This document shows positions 24,923 through 33,594 of a DNA stretch of 64,000 nucleotides, one piece after another. The position numbers and the translations under genes are program-made. The first letter of the stretch is position 1. Every line of letters begins with the position of its first letter. This stretch comes from Robertmurraya sp. FSL R5-0851 (GTDB lineage Bacteria > Bacillota > Bacilli > Bacillales > Cytobacillaceae), in the NCBI RefSeq assembly GCF_038002965.1, contig NZ_JBBOOE010000001.1, positions 2,585,001 through 2,649,000 of the forward strand. The letters are read 5' to 3'. The notes under the pieces are model-generated. The model was not told the DNA's origin. It was given only the letters and a program-made list of their open reading frames with translations, and searched no databases.

Positions 24923-25090
24923 CTATACAAATACTGTACCAAGATTGTTTAATTGTATTTGGACGAACTTTCGTTTACCGACTTGAATAATCAAGCCGTC
25001 AGAAAGGGTTAAATGAAAATGGATATCTTCTATTTTTCCTCCATTTACTCTAACACCCTTGTTCTCTATCATTCGTCTTGCTTCAGAGAA
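24923..25090 (-). pseudogene. tyrosyl-tRNA synthetase C-terminal relic
   Basis: The minus strand from 25087 reads [21 protein letters not shown], then [19 protein letters not shown] and stops at 24923. This is the S4-like RNA-binding tail of a TyrS-type synthetase. A few upstream codons (VVAS) are in another frame. The catalytic part is absent, so this is a relic. Confidence 0.68.
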
Positions 25091-25100
25091 CTAGCAACAA

Positions 25101-25427
25101 CTAATTGCTACTCTCTTTCCCTTTTGGCTTCCACTGAAATATATCTAAGCAAACCTGTCCTTTTTCGCTTACTTTTACACCCTCGCTTTGTAAAGATAAG
25201 ATTTGTTCTTGATACGAAGAATCATCCTGGATCGAGAGTTGCCCTTTTGTGTTTATGACCCGATGCCAAGGCAAACCATACTTTTTACTCATCGAGTGAA
25301 GGATACGAACCACTTGACGAGCAGCTCTTGGACTACCGGCAAGTCTGGCAATTTGCCCATAGGTCATTACTTTTCCTTCAGGAATATTTTTTATTATCAT
25401 TACTACTTGCTCTGTAAATGGCTGCAT
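25101..25427 (-). CDS. alkyltransferase-like protein (ATL)
   Basis: This is a 108-residue protein of the O6-alkylguanine-DNA alkyltransferase fold. The active-site motif PCHRV is PWHRVI here, with Trp in place of the acceptor Cys, so it cannot accept alkyl groups. Such ATL proteins bind alkylated guanine and hand it to nucleotide excision repair. The helix-turn-helix with the Arg finger is TYGQIARLAGSPRAARQVVRILHS (about residues 22-45). It stands alone, with GGATATTC before the start and the TyrS relic after its stop. Confidence 0.88.
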   Translation of the reverse strand: MQPFTEQVVMIIKNIPEGKVMTYGQIARLAGSPRAARQVVRILHSMSKKYGLPWHRVINTKGQLSIQDDSSYQEQILSLQSEGVKVSEKGQVCLDIFQWKPKGKESSN

Positions 25428-25539
25428 GTGAATATCCTTTCTTTCCGTCTATTAAATTATAACATTCTCAAATAATAAAAGCTGAGGACAAAAATAGTAA
25501 AGGGTTCCACTTTGAGATGCTTTGCTTAAAATACGTACT

Positions 25540-25740
25540 GAATAAGCGGAGATTTTTCCGTTAGATGCAGAATGGACCCTCGTTTCGGGGTAAATAAGGG
25601 AAGATTTTCCGCTTATGCAAAGCAAAATCTCCCCTTTTCGAAATTTCAAAGCCAATAGGAGGTATTTCTCCGTCTATTGTAAGCTATTTTTAATAATAAT
25701 TATTAATTAAGCGGAATTTCTCCGTCTATTTCAGCTCGAA
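25540..25740. repeat. interspersed GCGGARATTYTCCG-type repeats
   Basis: This gene-free stretch (25428-25750) holds several related imperfect palindromes: GCGGAGATTTTTCCG (25546-25560), GGGAAGATTTTCCGCTTA (25598-25615), GGAGGTATTTCTCCGTCTAT (25658-25677) and GCGGAATTTCTCCGTCTATT (25711-25730). They look like a dispersed intergenic repeat family rather than a gene. Confidence 0.6.
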
Positions 25741-25750
25741 TGTGACCCTG

Positions 25751-26497
25751 TTATTCTCTTATGCCACCCTCATACAATACTTCAAAATATCGATTAACAG
25801 CATTACCCGCTTCATTGGTAGCTGTTATTCTATAAAAATTATAGGCTGGACTTTTTTCATTGAATACAAGTTGCTTTTCAAATGAACTAGTTAAGGATTC
25901 CGTCACTTCATCCCCAAATCCAGAAGCACCAAATAGTAAGAAATCTGCATCTGTACGACCTTTAAAAGTGATGGTATGATCGCCTTTTGGTAGAAGTGTT
26001 ACCAAATTAACAGGACTCTCGATTGTTAATTGAGGAAGCGTAGTAATTGGTGCTTCCTTGAACAAAAGGCCTTTAAGCGTAAATTCGTAAGTAAGAAGTG
26101 ACGGATCTTCCTGTGATTCGATAGGATTGGAAGTGACAACAAACATGTAGTCACCTGCAGGTAATACATCTCCATTACCATACATGGATCCCCAATTTTG
26201 ATCAGTAATGATAAAATCTGAACCATCTGTATTCGGTCCCCAAGTTACATGAATTGTGCCTTTTTTGGTGGTAGAAAAATGATAATAATGTGTTTCAAGG
26301 TCTAGATATATATTTCCTTTCCATTGAACACTTGTGATTTTCTTTTTTTCTTTAACTTCTTTTGTTACCTTTTCCTCTGCCTTTGCAGAAAGATCCAATA
26401 CCGGGACAGCTTTTGGAGGTAAGAAACTTGGTGTTAGAAATAGCAACACCATAAATAGTCCGATCCCGATTAGTAATAATATTCTTGTTTTTAACAT
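25751..26497 (-). CDS. membrane-anchored extracellular protein, function unknown
   Basis: This 248-residue protein has an N-terminal anchor (LLLIGIGLFMVLLFLTPSFL), a short Lys/Glu-rich linker (KAEEKVTKEVKEKKK) and two beta-rich parts. The first is WKGNIYLDLETHYYHFSTTKKGTIHV...LPAGDYMFVV and the second LTIESPVNLVTLLPKGDHTITFKGRTDADF. The second part looks like an Ig-like fold. ATG 26497 was chosen because GAAAGGGTG lies 11 bases before it. I do not recognise a family. Confidence 0.6.
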   Translation of the reverse strand: MLKTRILLLIGIGLFMVLLFLTPSFLPPKAVPVLDLSAKAEEKVTKEVKEKKKITSVQWKGNIYLDLETHYYHFSTTKKGTIHVTWGPNTDGSDFIITDQNWGSMYGNGDVLPAGDYMFVVTSNPIESQEDPSLLTYEFTLKGLLFKEAPITTLPQLTIESPVNLVTLLPKGDHTITFKGRTDADFLLFGASGFGDEVTESLTSSFEKQLVFNEKSPAYNFYRITATNEAGNAVNRYFEVLYEGGIRE

Positions 26498-26683
26498 TCC
26501 GCCTTGCACCCTTTCCTAACAATAAATGGGTGGTTGATCCGCTGCTATGTTGTTTGCTGTATCTGTTTTCACTATTAAGGTAGACGGGACTTTTTTTATA
26601 AATGTTACATATTTCCATAAAAATAACACAAATATTGAGTTTGTCTCTGTTTCAAACGTGTAATAGTCCTTCTTTACATAAAA
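26498..26683. other. gap without a convincing gene
   Basis: Short frames are present, but none has both a good ribosome site and recognisable content. One frame reads TDTANNIAADQPPIYC to a stop at 26516 and might be a relic. Confidence 0.3.
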
Positions 26684-26714
26684 AAACACTTCTCCCAATT
26701 TAGAAGAAGTGTTT
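26684..26714 (-). terminator. terminator
   Basis: AAACACTTCT pairs with AGAAGTGTTT, downstream of the gene at 26722-26934 on the minus strand; a T run follows. Confidence 0.75.
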
Positions 26715-26721
26715 GTGTACA

Positions 26722-26934
26722 TTACTTTTTCTCCTCAAAGTAATCTGTAAATTCTTTCGTATCTGTTAAGTCTTTATTTTTATAATAAGGATTATCCACT
26801 GTAGAATCCTCTGGATCTAAATTTGTTTTAATAACTAACATGGGTGCTTCTGTATGTTTGGCGATTACACGATCATCTAATTGTTCAAAATCAGGTAGTT
26901 TATCGCTTCCAGGTTTTCTTGGTTCCACGGTCAC
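26722..26934 (-). CDS. small acidic hypothetical protein
   Basis: This 70-residue, highly charged and probably disordered protein reads MTVEPRKPGSDKLPDFEQLDDRVIAKH... and ends TDYFEEKK. GGAGGTGTG lies 6 bases before the start and a clear terminator follows, so it is a real single-gene unit. I do not recognise a family; the composition is like small stress or spore-associated proteins of Bacilli. Confidence 0.6.
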   Translation of the reverse strand: MTVEPRKPGSDKLPDFEQLDDRVIAKHTEAPMLVIKTNLDPEDSTVDNPYYKNKDLTDTKEFTDYFEEKK

Positions 26935-27034
26935 ACACCTCCTAATGATAGGATGCTTTAAAGAATCAGAACTATGTACGAAAATATTTTGTTAGGTAAA
27001 TACTATTGTTAAAAGGCATAGGAGGGAATAAAGT

Positions 27035-27226
27035 TTGGGAGCAATTCAAAGAAATGGCTGGACGTTTGAGACCGAATTTAGTGTGATTAAACAAAAGGGT
27101 TCGATTCAAGTGTATCATCATGGTGATTTCAAAGAAGAAATTACCTTTGATTTTCACGGGAATTTTCCGAACCACGATGAAATAGAAAAGATCGTCGATA
27201 TCTATTGTGAAAGCCACCATATTTAA
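27035..27226 (+). CDS. YbxH-like small protein
   Basis: This 63-residue protein starts at TTG 27035 behind GGAGG (27021-27025). It reads MGAIQRNGWTFETEFSVIKQ and ends IEKIVDIYCESHHI, a pattern I recognise from the YbxH/DUF5370 family of Bacillus, whose function is unknown. No other plausible start lies near. It is followed by an acidic protein gene in the same direction, 80 bases away. Confidence 0.65.
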   Translation: MGAIQRNGWTFETEFSVIKQKGSIQVYHHGDFKEEITFDFHGNFPNHDEIEKIVDIYCESHHI

Positions 27227-27306
27227 TATTGGTTTTTTATGGTACGTACCTAAATGAAAAAGTAGGAAATAATATGAACGATAACCTTGAAAGGGAGGGA
27301 TTTTCT

Positions 27307-27987
27307 ATGTCTTTAGAATGGTTTGACCGAGTAAGTGGCGAATTGCAGGATCATCTAGAGTCTATTTGTGATAAGTATGATCAAGTAGGTCATATGTCTG
27401 TTGATCGTGGTGCAAAACATCCACGAATGGAGTTTTACGTAGAAACAGAAGACGATGATCGAGAGTATTTCTGTACCCTTTATTTCGATCCACATAACGA
27501 AGAGTTCTATATTGATTCCATTGATGTAGAGCTTGGGCAAACGTCAAAAACAATCCTTGCTGATATCGAGGACATAATCGATGCGGTCCATGAAAGTTTG
27601 CATGACTTTATGAATGATGATGATTTCGATGATGATGATTACTACGAAGTGGACGACGACGAAAATGACGATGTTGAAGTTGATTATGTTCTTATGGACG
27701 ATGAAGATGAAAGCGATGATATACTAGAACAAGTTGATGTCGAGTGGGAGACACCTGAAGTGACGGCCTTTATGTACGAAGATGAAATTGAAGTTTCCTA
27801 CCAGTTCGGTATTGTCCAAGAGACAGGGGACGGTGTTCTTCGCAGAGTGAACAGAATTTGGACAGATGACGACGAATTAATAAAAGACGAAACCAATTTT
27901 ATCTTCTCTAAAGAGGAAGCTAGTACGATTATTGCCATGATCGCGAGCCATATGGATTCTTTAAGCGACTTTAACTATGACCGGTAA
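27307..27987 (+). CDS. acidic protein with Asp-rich segment, function unknown
   Basis: This 226-residue protein starts at ATG 27307 behind GAAAGGGAGGG. The N-terminal part (MSLEWFDRVSGELQDHLESICDKY...) and C-terminal part (TAFMYEDEIEVSYQFGIVQETG... EEASTIIAMIASHMDSL) look folded. They are joined by a strongly acidic linker, about residues 100-145, with runs of Asp. No family is recognised. A terminator follows directly. The acidic linker suggests binding to cations or basic partners, but that is a guess. Confidence 0.65.
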   Translation: MSLEWFDRVSGELQDHLESICDKYDQVGHMSVDRGAKHPRMEFYVETEDDDREYFCTLYFDPHNEEFYIDSIDVELGQTSKTILADIEDIIDAVHESLHDFMNDDDFDDDDYYEVDDDENDDVEVDYVLMDDEDESDDILEQVDVEWETPEVTAFMYEDEIEVSYQFGIVQETGDGVLRRVNRIWTDDDELIKDETNFIFSKEEASTIIAMIASHMDSLSDFNYDR

Positions 27988-27997
27988 GCAGCCAGCT

Positions 27998-28030
27998 AGA
28001 TCACTCGATTTGAGTGATCTATTTTTTAGC
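27998..28030 (+). terminator. terminator
   Basis: AGATCACTC GATTT GAGTGATCT followed by ATTTTTT. Confidence 0.85.
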
Positions 28031-28045
28031 TCAACCGGTTCTTGC

Positions 28046-28378
28046 TTATATTTTTTTATTTATTAATTCATCTGCAAACGTTAAAACGGCTTGGCCATTA
28101 CAAGTTCCGTAGTGCATGGGTTGAATCATATCTATCGGTAACTGCAATCCCTCTTTTTTGGCTAATTTTTGAAAGTCAGGAAGTAAATAGCGTACCTGTG
28201 GAGCCACAAGTAACACATCTGCTTTTCGTAAATGTTCTAAATGTCGCTCAACTTCTCCTACACCAATTGCCCAAATATGATAGGCATCCTCTCCGTATTG
28301 CTTCGCAACTTCCTGCATTTTTGTAACCAATAAACTTGAGGAAAATCCCCCACCACAGCATAAAAGAATATGTTTCAT
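28046..28378 (-). CDS. orphan PTS IIB subunit (lactose/cellobiose type)
   Basis: This is a 110-residue IIB protein. The phosphocysteine loop is LLCCGGGFSSSLLVTKM at residues 5-21 (Cys7 or Cys8). VLLVAPQVRYLLPDF follows, as usual in the lactose/cellobiose family. IIB passes phosphate from IIA to the sugar at IIC. No IIA or IIC gene adjoins it, so it either works with subunits coded elsewhere or has a regulatory role. It is complete, with AAAGAGG before the start. Confidence 0.85.
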   Translation of the reverse strand: MKHILLCCGGGFSSSLLVTKMQEVAKQYGEDAYHIWAIGVGEVERHLEHLRKADVLLVAPQVRYLLPDFQKLAKKEGLQLPIDMIQPMHYGTCNGQAVLTFADELINKKI

Positions 28379-28444
28379 TGTTAATAAGCCTCTTTCTTTT
28401 TATAATATTAAGTGATATTACCGATTTAGCGCACTCCCTGATAT

Positions 28445-30064
28445 TTATACCCTCTTCTTCTCCGGCATGTATTTCATCCATTTTTTTTGCTTATAGCTAG
28501 CACCTAAATAGGCTACAAAGGAAGCTGCTGATATTCCCACTCCTATTTTCCAAATGAAAGGGTTCATTACATACAACCCAAACCCTACACCCATTAATCC
28601 AACTAACAAAAGCTGAAACATTTGCTTTTTATGATTTTCTTGAGTAATAAATAGGAACTTTCGTCTTTGTTCGGTTTCCTTTAATCGCTCGAGCTTTTGT
28701 GGTGTTTGAAGAAATTCATTGGCTGAGTGAAGTACTTTAAAGATCGGTTGTGATTGAAGCCACTGCCAGATAAAGGTCCATTTATTACTTTGGTTCCTAA
28801 GCCAATCCATAAACACTGGTTTCCCAAGATCTAGTGGTTCTTCTTCTGGAGCCACGTTTCGAAGAATCCCCTCTATTGTTCCAACAGACCGTGCTAAAAA
28901 CACGAATCTTGTAGGTACCTGAATGGGAAGGGCTTGAATTATGTCGTTCATTTCTAACTTTAAAGCAAGTAGGTCCATATTTTTCAACTCGCTCATTTGA
29001 AAGGACAAGAGCTCAGATAAAAGCCTCTCCATTACTTGAGTATCCGCATCTGGCAGTAAAAATCCTAATTGTGCCAAACACTCTACTGCCTTTTTGTAAT
29101 TCTTGGCTAAGAATGCCTCAATAAGTGCTTGAAAATAAGAGGCATCTCTTTTACTGATTTGTCCTACCATTCCAAAATCTAATAAAATAATTTTTCCTTC
29201 CTGACTAATCATCACATTTCCCGGATGAGGATCTGCGTGAAAATAACCTGGTTCTAACCATTGTGGCAGGAAGAGTTCAATGAGTTTTTGAGCGATTTCT
29301 TTACGACTGATTTCTACCTGTTTTAACCCTTCGACATCGGTCAGTTTTATTGCTTCTACCCATTCCATGACAAGCACCTTTTTCGTACAGAGCTCCGGAA
29401 ATACATTTGGTATTTTAACTGTATCATGATCACTAAATCGGTTGGAAAATGATTGTAGGGCCTCTAACTCTTTTGCAAAGTCTAGCTCCCTTTCAATCAC
29501 TTCTCTTAGTTCCTTATATAACATTTGAAAATTAATAAATCCTTTCGGTACCGGGACAAAATGGTCAGCGAACCAAATGATCATTCCTAGTGTCCGAAAA
29601 TCGATTTGAACGATAGATTGTATGTTTGGACGCTGAACTTTTACAGCCACCTTTGTTCCATTCTTTAACAATGCTTGGTACACTTCTCCGATAGAGGCAG
29701 ATGCGATCGCCTCTTTTTCAATAGATTCAATATGCTGGTAAATAGAGCCTCCCCATTCTTTTTCAAGGATTTTCTCTATATCCTCCCATTTTGACGGCGG
29801 TACATGATCAGTCAGGTCCTCCATTTGTTTGATAAATCCATGTGGAAGTAAATCTGAACGAATACTTAATATTTGACCAATTTTAATCAATAAACCTTCT
29901 AATTCGAACAGGGTTTTCCGAAACCGCTCACCAATCTTCCCCCAAAGCTTTTCCCACTCTGATTCAGGCTTTCTTCGTAGCTTGTACCAGTAGATTTCTA
30001 GAAATATAGTAAATGCTAGAGACAACACCTTTGTCATGCGAATGAACTTACTTTGAACTTTCAT
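28445..30064 (-). CDS. AarF/UbiB-family (ABC1) kinase-like protein
   Basis: This 539-residue protein carries the UbiB hallmarks KIGQILSIRSDLLP (KxGQ), the lysine strand VAVKVQRPNI, HADPHPGNVMIS and LLDFGMVG. Two membrane helices end the protein (QLLLVGLMGVGFGLYV; IGVGISAASFVAYLGA). UbiB relatives are atypical kinases or ATPases in isoprenoid-quinone and lipid handling; here menaquinone biology is likely. ATG 30064 follows GAGAGGAT and overlaps the GNAT gene by 17 bases, in an operon DUF3267-GNAT-ubiB. Confidence 0.88.
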   Translation of the reverse strand: MKVQSKFIRMTKVLSLAFTIFLEIYWYKLRRKPESEWEKLWGKIGERFRKTLFELEGLLIKIGQILSIRSDLLPHGFIKQMEDLTDHVPPSKWEDIEKILEKEWGGSIYQHIESIEKEAIASASIGEVYQALLKNGTKVAVKVQRPNIQSIVQIDFRTLGMIIWFADHFVPVPKGFINFQMLYKELREVIERELDFAKELEALQSFSNRFSDHDTVKIPNVFPELCTKKVLVMEWVEAIKLTDVEGLKQVEISRKEIAQKLIELFLPQWLEPGYFHADPHPGNVMISQEGKIILLDFGMVGQISKRDASYFQALIEAFLAKNYKKAVECLAQLGFLLPDADTQVMERLLSELLSFQMSELKNMDLLALKLEMNDIIQALPIQVPTRFVFLARSVGTIEGILRNVAPEEEPLDLGKPVFMDWLRNQSNKWTFIWQWLQSQPIFKVLHSANEFLQTPQKLERLKETEQRRKFLFITQENHKKQMFQLLLVGLMGVGFGLYVMNPFIWKIGVGISAASFVAYLGASYKQKKWMKYMPEKKRV

Positions 30065-30527
30065 TCCCGATCCTCTCGTTTCCCTTTAAGAGTAAAAAAT
30101 GAGTACTATTTGGGAAATACTCTCCCGTTTGAAATCCAAAACTTAGATAAAATCGATCTGCTTCCATTGTGTCTGTATGTAAAACAATGACATGAAAATG
30201 TGGAGCAGCTTTAGAGAGGATTAATTCTAATAATAATTTCCCTACCCCCATCCTTCTATATCTTTTTCTTACATAAAACCTTCGCAGCCTTCCAATGCTA
30301 GGTTGCTTTGAAAAGGGGTCTTGATTTAGTCCACCTATTGCCACAAGTCCTCCATTTAAAGCAAAAACACCATATAGCGCTTCACCAGATAGAGAAAAAC
30401 GGTTGTCACCAGTTTCATAGTCATTAACTAACCTTTTTACAAAATTGAACCCCTCTTTTTTACTCTCTGATATCAAAGCATTGATATCTACTTGAGAAAG
30501 ATTGTTTATTTTACGAACCTCAAACAT
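30048..30527 (-). CDS. GNAT N-acetyltransferase
   Basis: This 159-residue acetyltransferase has LRRFYVRKRYRRMGVGKLLLELILSKA as motif A (R-x-x-G-x-G) and RFYLSFGFQTGEYF as the C-terminal motif. ATG 30527 has GGAGC 6 bases upstream and overlaps the DUF3267 gene stop by 8 bases, which supports coupled translation. The substrate is unknown. Confidence 0.85.
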   Translation of the reverse strand: MFEVRKINNLSQVDINALISESKKEGFNFVKRLVNDYETGDNRFSLSGEALYGVFALNGGLVAIGGLNQDPFSKQPSIGRLRRFYVRKRYRRMGVGKLLLELILSKAAPHFHVIVLHTDTMEADRFYLSFGFQTGEYFPNSTHFLLLKGNERIGNESSK

Positions 30528-31146
30528 TTTTAAGCTCCTCCAATAACTTCCAATATGTTCTGGGACCACCGTTTACAATTACAGCGTGCTTAGGTACTTG
30601 AAATAAGACTAGAAAGAAAACGAGTATATCAACTGAAGAGGCCAATGAATTTAGTAGCACTAGTATTTTAACAGGAGTTGATAAAAGACCTAACCAACCT
30701 AGCACCAATGGTAATAGGATGGAGAGGAGCAAATAAGGAGCAATCGAGATGATAAGAAACCTAATTTTACTCATTTTCTCTTCTGTGATTACAAAACCGC
30801 CAAACCAACTAAGTCCTATATATGTTATTTTCGACTTATGAAAATTAGGAATAAAAACTAAATGTAATATCTCATGGATCACAACCAAGAGCCATAGAGC
30901 TCCAACATAAATTAAGTTGAAGTTTATTTCTACACCGTTATCTGATATTCCGAATTCCTTTAAAGTTAAAGGAGAAAGTAGATTCACAATCGAAATCGTT
31001 ATCCAACCATTTAAAAACATAAACGGCAATGAAAGTAAAATAGAACTCCATACATTTTTCGGTTCTCGTAGAGCAATCCAGCTTTTGGTAAGTAACTCTC
31101 TCTCGACAGATTCATCAAAAATTGGGTATTTTCGACTGATTTTCAT
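30520..31146 (-). CDS. DUF3267 putative membrane metalloprotease
   Basis: This 208-residue membrane protein has about five helices. The zinc-protease motif HEILH is at about residues 92-96 within VVIHEILHLVFIP, followed by a polar stretch KSKITYIGLSWFGGFVI. DUF3267 proteins resemble site-2 protease-like zincins, but their targets are not known. ATG 31146 follows AAAGGAGGG. It is the first gene of a three-gene operon. Confidence 0.82.
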   Translation of the reverse strand: MKISRKYPIFDESVERELLTKSWIALREPKNVWSSILLSLPFMFLNGWITISIVNLLSPLTLKEFGISDNGVEINFNLIYVGALWLLVVIHEILHLVFIPNFHKSKITYIGLSWFGGFVITEEKMSKIRFLIISIAPYLLLSILLPLVLGWLGLLSTPVKILVLLNSLASSVDILVFFLVLFQVPKHAVIVNGGPRTYWKLLEELKNV

Positions 31147-31218
31147 CTATACCCTCCTTTACTTTTGATAATGTAATACGAAACCACTGGTATGTTGGTT
31201 TCATTTTTCTAATTAAAA

Positions 31219-31249
31219 AACACGCGATTCTCCTGTTTAATCGCGTGTT
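31219..31249 (-). terminator. terminator after the EAL gene
   Basis: AACACGCGATT pairs with AATCGCGTGTT, and the minus strand continues into TTTTTT. It overlaps the stop codon of the EAL gene. Confidence 0.8.
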
Positions 31250-32325
31250 AGTCTATATTTAAGTATTTATCAAGATAAGCGGTAAACTCAGAATAAGGTA
31301 GAGGCTTTGCAAAATAATAACCTTGTACTTCATCACACTCTATTGTTTTTAGAAAATTCACCTGTTCTAACGTTTCTGCTCCTTCAGCCAGTACTTTTAG
31401 ATTCAGGTTATGACCAAGTGTAACAATTGATGTCATGAGGGTATCTTCTTCTTTCGGTATATTTAATAGAAATATCCGATCGATTTTTAGACGATGAATA
31501 CTTAATTTCTTTAAGTAACTTAGTGAGCTATATCCTGCTCCGAAATCATCTAAGCTAATATGAATCCCTAAATTCTTAATATCTTCAAGTATCTGACTTG
31601 ATTTTTCAAAATTAAACAGGCTTCCTTCCGTGATTTCTAAGTCTAATAACCTCGGTTCCAATCCCGTTTCTTTAAGTATTTCTTTAATATCCTGCAAAAG
31701 TCGAGGATGCTGAAGTTGTACCGAGGATAAGTTAACAGACACCCGTAAATCAAGGCCAAACAACTCATTTATCTCTACCGTTTGCGTACAAGCCTTTTTC
31801 AATACCCATAACCCAATTTGATTAATTAAATGTAATTCCTCCGCTAGCTGTATAAACTTCAATGGAGAAATAATCCCTTTCGTTGGGTGATTCCATCGAA
31901 TGAGAGCTTCCATCCCAATAGGTTTCCCGGAAATTAAGGAAAGCTGAGGTTGATAAAACACTTCGAATTGTTCGGCAATGACAGCATGGTGAAGCTCTAG
32001 CTCAATGTCTCTCTTTTCATTGGATTCTGTAAGAAGCTTACTATTATATACCATGACTCTTATGTCATTTACTGGAGGAACATGTATCTTAGTTAAATTC
32101 GCATTTTTCCCGTAAAGTACTATCAAGTATATATCCGAAAACCAAAAGGACCAATGATAATAAAACAAATAATAAGGTGGGAGCTTTCCCAAACCGCTTA
32201 GGTGGTTCAGACAATTTTCTTTTTACTAGTTTCCTTGAAACTAGGACCACTGTCAAAATGGTAAGGAAATACCCAAAAAGAAACAATAGTATATGGATAT
32301 TAGAGTCTATTTCTAGGGAGGTCAT
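31248..32325 (-). pseudogene. membrane-GGDEF-EAL gene with the GGDEF domain deleted
   Basis: The 5' end (ATG 32325 behind AAGGAAAA) codes for two membrane helices, LLFLFGYFLTILTVVLV and TLLFVLLSLVLLVFGYI, and stops at 32089 (STLREKCEFN). In another frame the EAL domain is complete: GMEALIRWNHP, NLSSVQLQHP, DLEITEGSL, SLDDFGAGYSSLSYLKK, KIDRIFL, VLAEGAETLEQ and EVQGYYFAKP. The linker NDIRVMVYNSKLL before it is the usual end of a GGDEF domain. The rest of GGDEF is gone. The EAL part may still be made from ATG 32054 (268 residues) as a soluble c-di-GMP phosphodiesterase. Confidence 0.75.
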
Positions 32326-32424
32326 ACTATTTTCCTTCTTTCGCTACGTACTAATACTCTTAGTATCGGTTGACCACTGAATTAATTAAGAAAAAAAGCA
32401 GATAAATTCCCCTGAATATAAAAA

Positions 32425-32447
32425 AGAGCTACCAAATTAGCAGCTCT
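32425..32447 (-). terminator. terminator
   Basis: AGAGCT and AGCTCT flank ACCAAATTAGC; on the minus strand TTTTTATATTC follows. Confidence 0.6.
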
Positions 32448-32460
32448 AAACAAGGAATAC

Positions 32461-32936
32461 TTATATATGTAGAGTCATAACAAACTGTTCTCCAAGCGAA
32501 CCAATCACTCTTCTCCCCGTATCTTGAAATCCTACTCGTGCATACAGATTTTGCGCTGGGACATTTTGATGATTAACCCCTAGAACGATTTCGTCACAGC
32601 TTGGAAATTGATTTTGTATATATTTCTTGAGCAACAGTAATCCTTGTTTTGCATTACCCCTCCCCTGTTTTGAATAATCAATGGAGAATGCCGTTAATAG
32701 CATAGAATTGGGGTTATTTGAATATCCTTCACACGTGAAGTCGAATGGAAAATGAAAAAACCAACAGGAACGTCATCTTCTACAATCACAATCGGAAATT
32801 GTCCCTCTTGTACTTCGAGCACATGACTAGGCAAGGCGGTAAACTTCACTTGATCGTTAGGAAGTTCAAAAGAAAATAACCTCTCCTTATATTTAAGTTG
32901 GAATAGATCTAGACTGATATTTTTTGTTTGGCTCAT
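32461..32936 (-). pseudogene. GNAT acetyltransferase, 2-bp frameshift
   Basis: The first frame from ATG 32936 reads MSQTKNISLDLFQLKYKERL...GFFIFHSTSR. The second reads EGYSNNPNSMLLTAFSIDYSKQGRGNAKQGLLLLKKYI (motif A) to the stop at 32461. An extra AC in CTTCACACGTG (32731-32734) shifts the frame; removing it gives 157 residues with no other defect. The start overlaps the stop of the next GNAT gene by one base, so the two form an operon. Confidence 0.85.
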
Positions 32937-33451
32937 TACTTCCTCCACTCTTCCTCAAGGATGGCGTAGTAATACTCATCCCACCACCCATCACCATTTG
33001 GGATACATTTTTTAAAATATCCTTCCCGTCTCATCCCGATTTTTTCCATTACACGATAGGAACCTATATTTTCAGGCTGACATGTAGCGATGATTCGATG
33101 TAACTTTAATTCCTCAAATCCATACTGCATTACTGCTTTCGCAGCCTCGGAGGCAAATCCTTTATTATAATAATCTGGATGAAACACCCATCCAATCTCA
33201 TAAGTGTGTTCGCCAAAATAACGATGAAATACAATATGTCCAATAAGAGTAGCACTTTCTTTTAATATAACCGGGTACTTCTCAACCTTCTCCCCCATAT
33301 TATCAAACACAAACTGCTTTGCATCTTCTTTAGTGAAAACACCTTCTGGAATATACCTCATTACATCCAAATTTGATGTATATTCGTAAACTGCTAGGTA
33401 GTCGTTTATATCAAAATCTCTTATTATTAACCGTTCTGTTTCTATAAACAT
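32936..33451 (-). CDS. RimJ/RimL-type GNAT acetyltransferase
   Basis: This 171-residue acetyltransferase of the ribosomal-protein N-acetyltransferase type starts MFIETERLIIRDFDINDYLAVYEY. It has FHPDYYNKGFASEAAKAVMQYGFEEL in motif A and ENIGSYRVMEKIGMRREGYF at the end. Two adjacent ATGs (33454, 33451) follow AGGAG; I took the one with 8-base spacing. The substrate may be a protein N-terminus, a peptide or an antibiotic. Confidence 0.85.
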   Translation of the reverse strand: MFIETERLIIRDFDINDYLAVYEYTSNLDVMRYIPEGVFTKEDAKQFVFDNMGEKVEKYPVILKESATLIGHIVFHRYFGEHTYEIGWVFHPDYYNKGFASEAAKAVMQYGFEELKLHRIIATCQPENIGSYRVMEKIGMRREGYFKKCIPNGDGWWDEYYYAILEEEWRK

Positions 33452-33460
33452 CATTGCCAC

Positions 33461-33594
33461 TCCTATAAAACATAATATAAATTTCCTAGACTAAACATTC
33501 GATATAAATGGAAATATTTCCTTCTTCCTAAAATATTAGATTGCTGAATGGGAAAAAGAACATTAAGATTAAGTTATCTAGACTTTAGGGGGCA
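33461..33594. other. gap upstream of the IS110 element
   Basis: AT-rich. It contains the promoter region of the GNAT operon and probably the left junction of the IS110 element; I see no gene. Confidence 0.4.

Noticed and set aside
25751..26497. Lipoprotein
   Set aside because: The N-terminal membrane segment lacks a Cys at the cleavage position.
27598..27730. Asp-rich repeat tract as a DNA repeat element
   Set aside because: It encodes an acidic linker in an open gene; codons vary and no exact repeat unit is kept.
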